Source of the DNA: Dyella sp. GSA-30
GTDB taxonomy: Bacteria > Pseudomonadota > Gammaproteobacteria > Xanthomonadales > Rhodanobacteraceae
NCBI RefSeq assembly: GCF_027924605.1
Contig: NZ_AP027042.1
Location: 3,077,524-3,141,523 of the forward strand
Length of the DNA: 64,000 nucleotides
Direction: 5' to 3'
Shown here: in pieces, positions 9,057 through 16,796 of the stretch
How the letters are laid out: the number at the start of each line of letters is the position of its first letter
Numbering within the stretch: the stretch's first letter is position 1
Notes under the pieces: model-generated
What the model saw: only the letters and a program-made list of their open reading frames with translations
The model's database searches: none
What the model was told of the DNA's origin: nothing
Position numbers and translations under genes: made by a program

Positions 9057-9455
9057 ATGAGCCTTATCCAAACGCCGGTGTCCTACGGCGAACTGATCGA
9101 CAAGATCACCATTCTCGAAATCAAGTCGCGTCAGATTACCGACCCGGCCAAGCTGGCCAATGTGCGCAACGAGCTGGACCTGCTCAATGCGACCTGGGCC
9201 AATGACGCCGCTTCGAAGACGGATATTTCCCGTGAGCGTGCCGATCTGCTCAAGGTCAATGAAACCTTGTGGGATATCGAAGACCGTATTCGCCTGAAGG
9301 AAAAGGCGCAGGCATTCGATCAGGAATTTATCGAGCTGGCTCGCGCGGTGTATTTCCGCAATGACGAGCGCGCTGCGTTCAAGCGCGAGATCAATCTCAA
9401 GCTTGGTTCGCAGTTGGTGGAAGAGAAGTCGTATCAGGATTATCGCGCGTCTTGA
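9057..9455 (+). CDS. DUF6165 family protein of unknown function
   Basis: A 132-residue soluble, highly charged protein beginning SLIQTPVSYGELIDKITILEIKS. It has no signal peptide or membrane helix, and its heptad-like Leu/Ile spacing suggests a helical bundle. I recognise it as DUF6165, a conserved family without known function that in other bacteria is often near surface-polysaccharide genes. Its place after lpxK and before a GT9 glycosyltransferase gene agrees with an envelope link, but that is inference. The start ATG follows GGAGACGTC. Confidence 0.7.
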   Translation: MSLIQTPVSYGELIDKITILEIKSRQITDPAKLANVRNELDLLNATWANDAASKTDISRERADLLKVNETLWDIEDRIRLKEKAQAFDQEFIELARAVYFRNDERAAFKREINLKLGSQLVEEKSYQDYRAS

Positions 9456-9471
9456 AACTGAGGGCTTAGAG

Positions 9472-9602
9472 CCCCCCTCACTCTAACCCTCTCCCCCGGC
9501 ATAGCCAGGGGAGAGGGAATCGACTGAGGCAAGTCTTCAAGGTTTCGTGCTTTTGCTCCCTCTCCCGTGGCTATGCCGAGGGAGAGGGTTGGGGTGAGGG
9601 GG
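9472..9602. repeat. Dispersed inverted repeat between convergent genes
   Basis: A left half (9472-9518) and a right half (9554-9602) are imperfect inverted copies of a CCCTCACTCTAACCCTCTCCC-type motif, and each half also contains its own GGGGAGAGGG palindrome around GGC(A/T)AT(A/G)GCC. It sits between the 3' ends of the DUF6165 gene and the minus-strand GT9 gene and could serve as a two-way terminator or mRNA 3'-end stabiliser. Confidence 0.75.
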
Positions 9603-9625
9603 CCGGGTGCTCGCGGAACCCTTTA

Positions 9626-10666
9626 CTACTTCTTCAAAAACGCCGCACACGCCTCAAACCGCTCGATCACCGCATCCACCGAAATCAAATCCATCACCCC
9701 GGGCTTTTCGATCTTCGTGCCCCACGGGATTTCATGCGCCGGCTTGCCCAGATATTTGCGCGCCGCCGCGTCATACATGTTCACGCACCAGCGTCGATCC
9801 GAGTAAGGACCGGAACGATCCGGGTTGCTCGCGGCATGCAAACCCAGCACCTTGCAGCCGACCGAATTTGCCATATGCATCGGCCCCGAATCGGGCGTCA
9901 GCAGCATCGGTGCACGGGCGAGCATCGCCATCAACTGCTTGAGGGTGTCCTTGCCGGTCAGGTCGAGTGGCTTGTGGCGTGTCGTGGCGAGAATCGTGTC
10001 GGCCATGCTGCGCTCAAGCGCCGACGGTCCGCCGACCAGTACCACGCGCCAGCCCTTGGCGGCGGCATGGTCCATGACCTGGGCGTAGCGCGCCGGCTCC
10101 CAGTTGCGTAGCGCATGGCTCGATGTCGGGCTGACCAGCAACGTCGGCGTATCGCCGGGAAGCTTTTCCGCTGCCCAGGCATGCGCCTCATCGGGAATCG
10201 GGATATCCCAACGCACTTCACGTTGTTTCAGTCCCAGCGGCTCGCAGAAGCTGCCGATGGCGTCGAGCACATGCTCGCCGGTTCGTGCGGGAATACGTTC
10301 GTTGATCACCAGGCCGTGCAGATCCTTGGCGCGCGCGTGGTCGTAACCGATGCGGCGTTTCGCGCGAATCCCCAGGCTGAGGAGATTCGAACGCATGGCC
10401 ACCTGCATCTGCAGCAAGGCGTCAAACCGCTGATTTCGCAAACTTTCGCGTACGGCGCGCATGCCGCCCCAGCCGGCGCCCTTGTCGAAGGTGACGAACT
10501 CCACGCCAGGAAGGTCGCCAACCAGCTTGCGCTCGAGTTTGCCGACGATCCAGGTCAGCCGCGTTTGCGGCCAGGCCTGCTGCAGGGTCCGGACCAGCGG
10601 GACGACGTGTGTGACATCGCCGATGGCCGAGGTGCGCAACAGGCAGATCGAGGTGGGAGCGGACAT
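9626..10666 (-). CDS. Glycosyltransferase family 9 (heptosyltransferase-like) LPS core enzyme
   Basis: Probable transfer of a heptose or related sugar in LPS core assembly, on the cytoplasmic face of the inner membrane. About 346 residues. The N-terminus CLLRTSAIGDVTHVVPLVRTL is the GT9 acceptor-side motif; the C-terminal half has LVSPTSSHALRNWEPARYA, VVLVGGPSALE and LLTPDSGPMHMANSVG, the typical nucleotide-sugar pocket. The start at 10666 follows GAAGG; an upstream ATG at 10708 would overlap divergent kdkA. Neighbouring kdkA, lpxK and msbA support a core role. WaaC, WaaF and WaaQ-like subtypes cannot be separated by eye. Confidence 0.8.
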   Translation of the reverse strand: MSAPTSICLLRTSAIGDVTHVVPLVRTLQQAWPQTRLTWIVGKLERKLVGDLPGVEFVTFDKGAGWGGMRAVRESLRNQRFDALLQMQVAMRSNLLSLGIRAKRRIGYDHARAKDLHGLVINERIPARTGEHVLDAIGSFCEPLGLKQREVRWDIPIPDEAHAWAAEKLPGDTPTLLVSPTSSHALRNWEPARYAQVMDHAAAKGWRVVLVGGPSALERSMADTILATTRHKPLDLTGKDTLKQLMAMLARAPMLLTPDSGPMHMANSVGCKVLGLHAASNPDRSGPYSDRRWCVNMYDAAARKYLGKPAHEIPWGTKIEKPGVMDLISVDAVIERFEACAAFLKK

Positions 10667-10706
10667 AAGGCCTTCGGTTAGAATGGTCGAACGAGTTGAA
10701 CCGGGC

Positions 10707-11438
10707 ATGATGATGCAAGAGCAAGTCCGTGAGGACGCCGGTGGAGCGATTTTGTTCGACGCCGCCGCATCGCCACAAGTCGACGGTAACTGGTTCGCGC
10801 CGGCCTACTGGAGCGAACGGGGTGCCTTGCGCACCCAGGCGGGCGGGCGCGGCGGCATCGCGATCGTCGATACACCCGCGGGCGAATGCGTGCTGAAGCA
10901 CTATCGGCGCGGTGGCATGGTGGCCGCGTTGATGGGCGATCGCTATCTGTGGAGCGGCCGCGATCGTACGCGAGGCTTTCAGGAGCTGCGCCTGCTTGGC
11001 GTGATCGCCGAGCTCGGATTGCCCGGCCCCAGGCCCGTGGCAACGCGATATATCCGTCATGGCCTGTTCTATAGCGCCGATCTGCTGACCGGTCGTATTC
11101 AAGACGCCTCGACGCTGGCCGAGTATCTTGCCCAGGGGCGCCTGGACGACACGCTGGCCGTTGCCGTCGGCGATGTGATCGCGCGGTTTCATCGTGCCGG
11201 CATCTGGCATGCCGATCTCAATGCACACAACGTGCTGATCGCCGATACCGGTTTGTACCTGATCGACTTCGATCGCGGCGAACGGCGCACGCCGGAACGG
11301 GCCTGGCAGCAAGCCAACCTGCAGCGGCTGCGTCGATCGCTGCTCAAGCTTGGCGCTGCGGGGCAGGGCGAGGCGGCGTTCGACGCAACGATCTGGACGT
11401 CCCTGATCGAACGCTACGAGCGTACCCTTACCTTATGA
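10707..11438 (+). CDS. kdkA: KdkA 3-deoxy-D-manno-octulosonic acid kinase
   Basis: Adds phosphate to position 4 of the single Kdo residue in LPS of Haemophilus- and xanthomonad-type cores. About 243 residues with a protein-kinase-like fold: a lysine in VLKHYRRGGM (about 64), a WHADLNAHNVL catalytic loop (about 167-177, Asp about 170) and the metal-binding LIDFDRGE (about 186-192). There are three consecutive ATGs at 10707, 10710 and 10713, so the exact start may shift by one or two codons. A TAGAAT box at 10679-10684 is a possible -10. Its stop overlaps the next gene's start (ATGA). Confidence 0.88.
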   Translation: MMMQEQVREDAGGAILFDAAASPQVDGNWFAPAYWSERGALRTQAGGRGGIAIVDTPAGECVLKHYRRGGMVAALMGDRYLWSGRDRTRGFQELRLLGVIAELGLPGPRPVATRYIRHGLFYSADLLTGRIQDASTLAEYLAQGRLDDTLAVAVGDVIARFHRAGIWHADLNAHNVLIADTGLYLIDFDRGERRTPERAWQQANLQRLRRSLLKLGAAGQGEAAFDATIWTSLIERYERTLTL

Positions 11439-12193
11439 ACTGGACTCTGCATTTTCTCGGTGTCGGTGCGGCACATGCGGTCGAGCTGGGCTCGTCCGCT
11501 GCGGTGCTCGAATGCGACGGCAAACCGGTACTGTTGATCGATTGCGGTCCGGACACGCTCGAACGTTATATGGCCGCCTATGGCGAGCCGCCGCGTGCCT
11601 TGTACATCACGCATACGCATATGGATCATGTGGCCGGCCTGGAGCGGACGTTCTTCCGCCTGTGGTTCGACGAAACCTTGCGTGGCCAGACGCGCTTGTT
11701 CGCGCACGCCGGTTTGATCCCCTGGCTGCAGGCGCGTGTCGCGGATTATCCGGGCGTACTCGCCGAGGGCGGGGTGAATTTCTGGGAGGCGTTCCGGCTG
11801 GTGCCTTGCAGTCGCGGCTTCTGGCTCAATGGCCTCTGGTTCGATGTGTTCGCCACGCGTCACCATATGCCCGGTACCTCTTATGGCGTTGCCTTGGGTG
11901 GCAGCTTTGCCTATACCGGCGACACGCGCCCGATACCGGAGATGCTCACCCGCTACGCCGGTGGCAATGAAATCATCGCGCATGATTGCGGCATAGCTAG
12001 CAACCCATCCCATACCGGCGTGGACGATGTCGAGCGCGAGTACCCCGCCGAATGGCGCGAGCGTTTGCGGCTTTATCACTACGGTAGCCACGCCGATGGC
12101 GCGACCTTGCAATCGCGTGGTTTCCAGATCGCCAGGGCCGGCGATCGCATCGCCTTGCCCACGCCGCCGCCGCCACGTGCGGATGCCGGCTGA
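11435..12193 (+). CDS. MBL-fold metallo-hydrolase
   Basis: A 252-residue soluble protein of the metallo-beta-lactamase superfamily. The THTHMDHVAGLE motif (HxHxDH, about residues 65-70), an AYTGDTRPIPEML segment with the fourth-motif Asp, and a late LYHYGSH give the metal ligands. The layout resembles RNase Z/phosphodiesterase-like MBL proteins more than lactamases. It is coupled to kdkA by a 4-bp overlap, so a role in the same envelope process is possible, but the substrate is unknown. The end is Pro/Arg-rich and probably disordered. Confidence 0.75.
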   Translation: MNWTLHFLGVGAAHAVELGSSAAVLECDGKPVLLIDCGPDTLERYMAAYGEPPRALYITHTHMDHVAGLERTFFRLWFDETLRGQTRLFAHAGLIPWLQARVADYPGVLAEGGVNFWEAFRLVPCSRGFWLNGLWFDVFATRHHMPGTSYGVALGGSFAYTGDTRPIPEMLTRYAGGNEIIAHDCGIASNPSHTGVDDVEREYPAEWRERLRLYHYGSHADGATLQSRGFQIARAGDRIALPTPPPPRADAG

Positions 12194-12217
12194 TCCCTTT
12201 AGAACGAGAATCGAAGC

Positions 12218-12724
12218 ATGAGTACGCAATCGCTGCGCCGTTTCGCCCGCTACAAGGCCTGGGCCGACCGGATGATTTTCGAGGCCGCCGCCAAGTTGCC
12301 GGAAGAGGAGCTGTTGCGGCCGCGCCAGGTGGTTTTCGGCAGCATGCTGGCGATGCTCACCCACGTGTACACGATCGACAAGGTTTTTCAGGCCCATCTC
12401 GAAGGCCGCGAGCATGGATTTACCGCTCGTATCACTAGCGAAAAGATCGCGCTGGACGAGCTGGCGCGGCGTCAGTTCGAACTGGACGAGTGGTATGTCG
12501 CCTGGGCCGATGGGCTTGGCGAGGCGGACGTCGACGAGACCGTGCAGTTCGGCTTTATCGGTGGCGGCGAGGGCGCCATGACCAAGGCCGAAATCCTGCT
12601 GCACCTGGTCAGCCACACCAACTACCACCGCGGGTTTGTCGCCGATATGTTCTACGGAGCCGGTGCGAGGCCGCCGACCACCGATTTCCCGGTCTTCCTG
12701 CGCGATGTGGCCCAGGTCGCCTGA
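12218..12724 (+). CDS. DinB-like four-helix-bundle protein
   Basis: 168 residues with the DinB/YfiT fold signature: an N-terminal ARYKAWADRMIFEA helix and three potential metal-ligand histidines, H49 in LTHVYTIDKVF and H133 plus H137 in LVSHTNYHRGFVADMF. The family contains metal-dependent thiol transferases and proteins induced by DNA damage, but most members, including this one, have no assigned substrate. It starts 24 bp after the MBL gene and probably ends the kdkA operon. Confidence 0.8.
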   Translation: MSTQSLRRFARYKAWADRMIFEAAAKLPEEELLRPRQVVFGSMLAMLTHVYTIDKVFQAHLEGREHGFTARITSEKIALDELARRQFELDEWYVAWADGLGEADVDETVQFGFIGGGEGAMTKAEILLHLVSHTNYHRGFVADMFYGAGARPPTTDFPVFLRDVAQVA

Positions 12725-12734
12725 GACATGTCTC

Positions 12735-12763
12735 TTGTCACTGGTCCCGCCGCCCGCTATCCT
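12735..12763 (+). promoter_or_regulatory. Sigma-70 promoter for tRNA-Ser (and probably ffs)
   Basis: TTGTCA (12735-12740) and TATCCT (12758-12763) are separated by exactly 17 bp. The predicted start near 12770 gives a leader of about 45 nt before the tRNA. The promoter begins only 10 bp after the DinB gene stop. Confidence 0.6.
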
Positions 12764-12814
12764 TTCGCCTCTTTGCCGGGCCAATAGGCCCCGCAGCGCA
12801 GGTTTCACCACCGC

Positions 12815-12907
12815 GGAGAGGTGTCCGAGTGGTTGAAGGAGCACGCCTGGAAAGTGTGTATACGGCTTATCCCCGTATCGCGGGTTCGAATCCCGCCCTC
12901 TCCGCCA
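12815..12907 (+). tRNA. tRNA-Ser (GGA)
   Basis: A 93-nt class II tRNA. The acceptor stem is GGAGAGG (12815-12821) with CCTCTCC (12897-12903), discriminator G and an encoded CCA. The anticodon loop reads CTGGAAA, giving anticodon GGA (reads UCC/UCU). The long variable arm and GGTTCGAATCC T-arm are present. Confidence 0.95.
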
Positions 12908-12935
12908 GTGAGTGAACCCTCGCAATAAAGTCTAT

Positions 12936-13045
12936 GGTGGCCCTGTCGGTCCCCCCGCGACGATAGTTCGTAAACTCCGCCAGGTCCGGAAGGAAGCAAC
13001 GGTAGCGAACGATTCGGGTGCCGGGGTGTGGCTGGCAGGGCCGCC
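12936..13045 (+). ncRNA. ffs: 4.5S RNA, bacterial small signal recognition particle RNA
   Basis: It contains the SRP helix 8 signature CAGGTCCGGAAGGAAGCA with the GGTAGCGA return strand. The ends pair as GGTGGCCCTG (12936-12945) with CAGGGCCGCC (13036-13045), a 10-bp terminal stem enclosing about 110 nt. The RNA binds Ffh to target nascent membrane proteins. A GGCCGC-GTA-GCGGCC hairpin (13055-13069) follows but lacks a T tract. The gene lies between tRNA-Ser and dnaX. Confidence 0.93.
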
Positions 13046-13127
13046 GCCTTTCTGGGCCGCGTAGCGGCCGGGCTGCAAAGCAGCGCGCACCTTGGCACAA
13101 TCGTCCTTCGCCCCAAGGTAATAGCGA

Positions 13128-14801
13128 ATGTCCTATCAAGTCCTAGCCCGCAAATGGCGTCCCCGTAAATTCGCCGAACTGGTCGGGCAGGAGCACGTGG
13201 TACGTGCGCTTACCAATGCGCTCGACACCGGGCGCATGCACCATGCCTACCTGTTTACCGGCACGCGTGGCGTCGGCAAGACCACGATCGCGCGTATTTT
13301 CGCCAAGTCGCTCAATTGCGAGCGCGGCGAGTCGGCCGATCCCTGCGGCGAGTGCGCGGTCTGCACGGCAGTCGATGCGGGACGCTTTGTCGACCTATTG
13401 GAAATCGATGCAGCCAGTAACACCGGCGTGGACGACGTGCGCGAGGTGATCGAGAACGCGCAGTACGCTCCGGCCCGCGGCCGCTTCAAGGTGTACCTGG
13501 TCGACGAGGTGCACATGCTCTCCAAGCCGGCTTTCAACGCCTTGCTCAAGACGTTGGAAGAGCCGCCGCCGCATGTGAAGTTCCTGCTCGCCACCACCGA
13601 CCCGCAGAAGTTGCCGGTGACGGTGCTGTCGCGCTGCCTGAAGTTCAATCTCAAGCGCCTGCTGCCGGATCAGATTTCCGGGCAGATGCGCCATATCCTC
13701 GGTGCCGAGAATATCCAGTACGAAGACAGCGCCATTGTCGAGCTGGCTCGCGCCGCCGACGGTTCGCTGCGCGATGGGCTGTCCTTGCTCGATCAGGCCA
13801 TCGCCTATGGTGGTGGTGCGCTGCAGGCCGATGACGTGCGCGCCATGCTCGGTAGCGTGGCGCGCGGACAGGTACTTGGTCTGCTGGAGGCGTTGGCTGT
13901 CGGTGACGGCCAGCAGCTGTTGAACGAATGCACACGCATTGCCTCGTTCTCGCCGGATTTCGGTGGCGTCCTGGACGATCTGGCCGCCGTGCTGCACCGT
14001 CTGCAACTGATTCAACTGGTGCCGGGCTATCGGCCCGAAGGTGGCGATGCCGACGACAGCGCGCTTGTTGCGCTGGCCGAGCGACTGATGCCCGAGGACG
14101 TGCAGCTTTATTACCAGATCGCCACGGCGGGTCGCCGCGACCTGGCGATTGCCCCCGATGCGCGTACCGGTTTTGAAATGGCGATGCTGCGCATGTTGGC
14201 CTTCCGTCCGGCCGATGGCGGCGAAGCGCCGCGCCGTGAACGTCCTGCCGCTGCTCCCGTGGCGCGTCAGGCCGAACCGCCTGCACCGCGCGCGGCACCG
14301 CCGGCACCGGTGGAACGACAAGCCGCTCCACCGATGGCTCGACCCGAGCCGGTGGCTGCGGCGCCGGTACCTACGCAAGCGCCGGCACCACGTGAGGTGC
14401 CGCGCGATGCGCGTGGGCTGCCGGTGTGGGAGGCCTTGATCGAACAGGCGGGCTTGCGCGGACCGCTGGGCCAGTTGGCCCAGAATGCACATTTGCGCGA
14501 GCGCGATGGTCAGACGCTGGTCATGGGGCTGCAGTCGGCGCATATGCATTTGGCGGTGGAGCCGATGGTCAGCCAGATGGAAGAACGCATCAGCAACGCG
14601 CTGGGCGAGCGCATTCGGTTGCGTTTCGTCAACGATCAGAGCGTTGCCGCGCATACGCCGGCCGCACGCGCGGCCAACGCGCGCGAAGAGGCGCAGTCGG
14701 CCGCCGAGGCATCCATCGACAGCGATCCGCTGGTGCAATCCTTGAAGCGCGAGTTCGGCGCCAAGGTGGTGCCGCAATCGATCAAACCCTTCGAGCCGTA
14801 A
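13128..14801 (+). CDS. dnaX: DNA polymerase III subunits tau/gamma
   Basis: Clamp-loader ATPase and replisome organiser. 557 residues: an AAA+ domain with Walker [13 protein letters not shown] (about 45-56), a zinc module with Cys in [18 protein letters not shown], Walker [10 protein letters not shown], and [18 protein letters not shown] with sensor and SRC motifs ([10 protein letters not shown]). An Ala/Pro-rich linker spans about 365-425, then a tau C-terminal region. I see no A-AAA-AAG slippery heptamer like that of E. coli, so a short gamma form by the same mechanism is not supported here. ybaB and recR follow, the usual order. Confidence 0.95.
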   Translation: MSYQVLARKWRPRKFAELVGQEHVVRALTNALDTGRMHHAYLFTGTRGVGKTTIARIFAKSLNCERGESADPCGECAVCTAVDAGRFVDLLEIDAASNTGVDDVREVIENAQYAPARGRFKVYLVDEVHMLSKPAFNALLKTLEEPPPHVKFLLATTDPQKLPVTVLSRCLKFNLKRLLPDQISGQMRHILGAENIQYEDSAIVELARAADGSLRDGLSLLDQAIAYGGGALQADDVRAMLGSVARGQVLGLLEALAVGDGQQLLNECTRIASFSPDFGGVLDDLAAVLHRLQLIQLVPGYRPEGGDADDSALVALAERLMPEDVQLYYQIATAGRRDLAIAPDARTGFEMAMLRMLAFRPADGGEAPRRERPAAAPVARQAEPPAPRAAPPAPVERQAAPPMARPEPVAAAPVPTQAPAPREVPRDARGLPVWEALIEQAGLRGPLGQLAQNAHLRERDGQTLVMGLQSAHMHLAVEPMVSQMEERISNALGERIRLRFVNDQSVAAHTPAARAANAREEAQSAAEASIDSDPLVQSLKREFGAKVVPQSIKPFEP

Positions 14802-14841
14802 GCGCTCGTTACCGATAAAACCTGAGTCACCGGAGAAGATC

Positions 14842-15165
14842 ATGAGAGGACAAATCGGCCAGCTGATGCAGCAGGCGCAGCGCATGCAGGAAGACATGAA
14901 GCGCGCGCAGGAAGAAATCGCCAAGCTCGAAGTCACCGGCAGCGCCGGCGGCGGCCTGGTCACGGTGGTCATGAGCGGTGCGCACGAAGTCCGCCGCGTC
15001 ACCATCGACCGCAAGCTGTTCGCCGACGACCCGGAAATGGCTGAAGACCTGGTAGCTGCTGCGATGAACGATGCGGTTAACAAGGTTGCCGAAGCGAGCA
15101 AGTCGAAGCTGGGCGGTGTCACGGCGGGCATGAATTTGCCGGCCGGGTTCAAGATGCCGTTCTAA
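14842..15165 (+). CDS. ybaB: YbaB/EbfC nucleoid-associated protein
   Basis: A small dimeric DNA-binding protein of 107 residues. It begins with RGQIGQLMQQAQRMQEDMKRAQEEIAKLEV, the long N-terminal helix of the family, followed by the G-GLV-V-MSG-HEVRRV-ID beta sheet and the C-terminal AAMNDAVNKV helix. It is located between dnaX and recR as in most bacteria. The SD GGAGAAG lies 7 nt upstream. Confidence 0.93.
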   Translation: MRGQIGQLMQQAQRMQEDMKRAQEEIAKLEVTGSAGGGLVTVVMSGAHEVRRVTIDRKLFADDPEMAEDLVAAAMNDAVNKVAEASKSKLGGVTAGMNLPAGFKMPF

Positions 15166-15169
15166 GAGC

Positions 15170-15259
15170 AGGAGTAAGTGAAGAGGAGTGAGGAGTGAGT
15201 AGAAGCTCGCTAGCCCTCACGGTCTCGCTTTCACTCACTTCTCACTCCTGATCACTCTC
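15170..15259. repeat. GTGAGGAGTGAG-type inverted repeat, copy 1
   Basis: Intergenic between ybaB and recR. The left half carries GAGGAGTGAGGAGTGAGT and the right half CACTCACTTCTCACTCC, imperfect reverse complements around a GC-rich centre. A second member of the same family lies at 16647-16748. Confidence 0.7.
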
Positions 15260-15270
15260 AACTGATTCTT

Positions 15271-15873
15271 ATGTCGTCTAGTTCACCACTTCTTGCCGAT
15301 CTCATCGAAGCGCTTCGTTGTTTGCCCGGCGTGGGCGGCAAGAGTGCGCAGCGAATGGCGTTTCATCTGCTGGAACGCGAGCGCGAGCGTGGCCTGAAAT
15401 TGGCCGGCGCGCTGGAACAGGCGATGCGGCGTATCGGCAATTGCAGTCGCTGCCGCAATTTCAGCGAGGATCCGGTCTGCAGCCTGTGTGCGAGCGCCAG
15501 CCGTGATCGCCATACGCTGTGCGTGGTCGAGTCGCCGACGGATCTGGCGGCGATCGAGCAGGCGACCGGTTTTCGCGGACAGTATTTCGTCTTGCTCGGA
15601 CGTTTGTCGCCACTGGACGGCTTAGGTCCGGAAGAGCTGGGCCTGGCTCAATTGAACGAGCGGTTGGCCGAAGGCGAGGTCGCGGAATTGATCATCGCAA
15701 CCAACCCCACCGTGGAAGGCGAGGCGACCGCGCATTACCTTGCGCAACTGGCGCACCAGGCCAAGGTACGGCCCAGCCGGCTTGCGCATGGCGTACCGCT
15801 GGGCGGCGAACTGGAATACGTCGATCGCGGCACGTTGGCGCATGCCTTCGGCAGCCGGCAGAACGTGGACTGA
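15271..15873 (+). CDS. recR: Recombination protein RecR
   Basis: Works with RecO (and RecF) to load RecA on SSB-coated gaps. 200 residues: an N-terminal HhH segment ([18 protein letters not shown]), a four-Cys zinc finger (C58, C61, C70, C73), then a Toprim domain with [12 protein letters not shown] and the [11 protein letters not shown] Walker-B-like segment, ending [13 protein letters not shown]. It is complete and of typical size. The upstream gap of 105 bp is filled by the inverted repeat. Confidence 0.95.
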   Translation: MSSSSPLLADLIEALRCLPGVGGKSAQRMAFHLLERERERGLKLAGALEQAMRRIGNCSRCRNFSEDPVCSLCASASRDRHTLCVVESPTDLAAIEQATGFRGQYFVLLGRLSPLDGLGPEELGLAQLNERLAEGEVAELIIATNPTVEGEATAHYLAQLAHQAKVRPSRLAHGVPLGGELEYVDRGTLAHAFGSRQNVD

Positions 15874-15875
15874 CG

Positions 15876-16277
15876 ATGCCCGTACTGACGTTGGAAATCC
15901 CAGGGTCCGATGAATACCGCGCGCTGCGTGTGGCGGCGCGTCTGAGCGCCAAGAGCGCCGAAGCCGCCGACGCCGGGCTCAAGAACAGCTGGGCTTCGGT
16001 ATGCGTGCGCGACAACGGCGAACTGATCGGTATGGGGCGTATCGTCGGCGATGGCGGTCTTTTTCTGCTGGTGGTCGATATCGCGGTAGCGCCTGCCTGG
16101 CAGCGCAAGGGTTGGGGCGCGAAGATCATGCAGGCCTTGATGGATGAGCTGCACGCGCGGGCTCCCAAGAGCGCACATGTCGCCTTGATCGCCGACGGCA
16201 CCGCGTCCCAGCTTTACCAGCGTTTCGGCTTTGCGATGTCGGCGCCAGGTGCGCATGGCATGCAGATGCGCCTGTAA
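15876..16277 (+). CDS. GNAT family N-acetyltransferase
   Basis: 133 residues with the GNAT acetyl-CoA core: LLVVDIAVAPAWQRKGWGAKIMQALMDEL contains the R/Q-x-x-G-x-G/A pyrophosphate-binding motif (QRKGWGA, about residues 73-79), and LYQRFGF provides the conserved C-terminal Tyr motif. The start ATG is 2 bp after the recR stop, so the genes are coupled. The acyl acceptor is unknown. Confidence 0.8.
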   Translation: MPVLTLEIPGSDEYRALRVAARLSAKSAEAADAGLKNSWASVCVRDNGELIGMGRIVGDGGLFLLVVDIAVAPAWQRKGWGAKIMQALMDELHARAPKSAHVALIADGTASQLYQRFGFAMSAPGAHGMQMRL

Positions 16278-16298
16278 AAATCATTGAAGGAGCAGCTT

Positions 16299-16643
16299 GT
16301 GGGCGACACCATTTTCGGCAAGATCATCCGCCGCGAAATTCCCGCGGACATCGTTTACGAAGACGATGACGTACTGGCGTTCCGCGATCTCAATCCACAG
16401 GCACCGGTGCACGTGCTGTTTATTCCCAAGCGCGCGATCGCCACGCTGGATCAGGCCACGGCAGCGGATGCGGAGCTGCTGGGCAAATTGTTGCTTGCCG
16501 CGGCGGCGTACGCGCGTAGCGAAAACCTGGCCGAGCAGGGTTATCGCACGGTAATCAACTGCAATGAGCACGGCGGGCAGACGGTGTTTCATCTGCATGT
16601 ACATCTGCTGGGCGGGCGACAGATGCATTGGCCGCCGGGCTAG
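16299..16643 (+). CDS. HIT-family nucleotide-binding hydrolase (HinT-like)
   Basis: 114 residues matching HinT-type purine nucleoside phosphoramidases: DTIFGKIIRREIPADIVYEDDDVLAFRDLNPQAPVHVL at the N-terminus and the catalytic HIT motif HLHVHLLGG near the end. The GTG at 16299 is chosen because AAGGAG lies 7 nt upstream; the earlier in-frame TTG (16284) overlaps that ribosome site. It lies 21 bp after the GNAT gene. Confidence 0.88.
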   Translation: MGDTIFGKIIRREIPADIVYEDDDVLAFRDLNPQAPVHVLFIPKRAIATLDQATAADAELLGKLLLAAAAYARSENLAEQGYRTVINCNEHGGQTVFHLHVHLLGGRQMHWPPG

Positions 16644-16646
16644 AGC

Positions 16647-16748
16647 CAGGAGTGAGTGAAGAGAAGTGAGGAGTGAGAGAAAGGCACGCTGCTCTTACTC
16701 GCTCCTCACTCCTCTTCACTCACTTCTGGTTTTTCTTCACTCACTCCT
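16647..16748. repeat. GTGAGGAGTGAG-type inverted repeat, copy 2
   Basis: Same family as 15170-15259. Left half AGGAGTGAGTGAAGAGAAGT plus GAGGAGTGAG; right half with several CACTCACT/CTCCTCACTCC blocks. It is located just after the HIT gene and before the shared terminator. Confidence 0.7.
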
Positions 16749-16750
16749 AA

Positions 16751-16783
16751 AAAGAAACGCCGGCTCTGGGCCGGCGTTTCTTT
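16751..16783. terminator. Bidirectional intrinsic terminator
   Basis: A 14-bp perfect stem, AAAGAAACGCCGGC with GCCGGCGTTTCTTT, and a 5-nt loop. A-rich and T-rich flanks serve both strands. It lies between the convergent HIT (plus) and Slp (minus) genes. Confidence 0.85.
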
Positions 16784-16796
16784 GATCGCATGTCGC

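Noticed and set aside
13128-14801. Programmed frameshift in dnaX
   Set aside because: No A-AAA-AAG-like slippery heptamer or following hairpin was found; the full tau frame is continuous.
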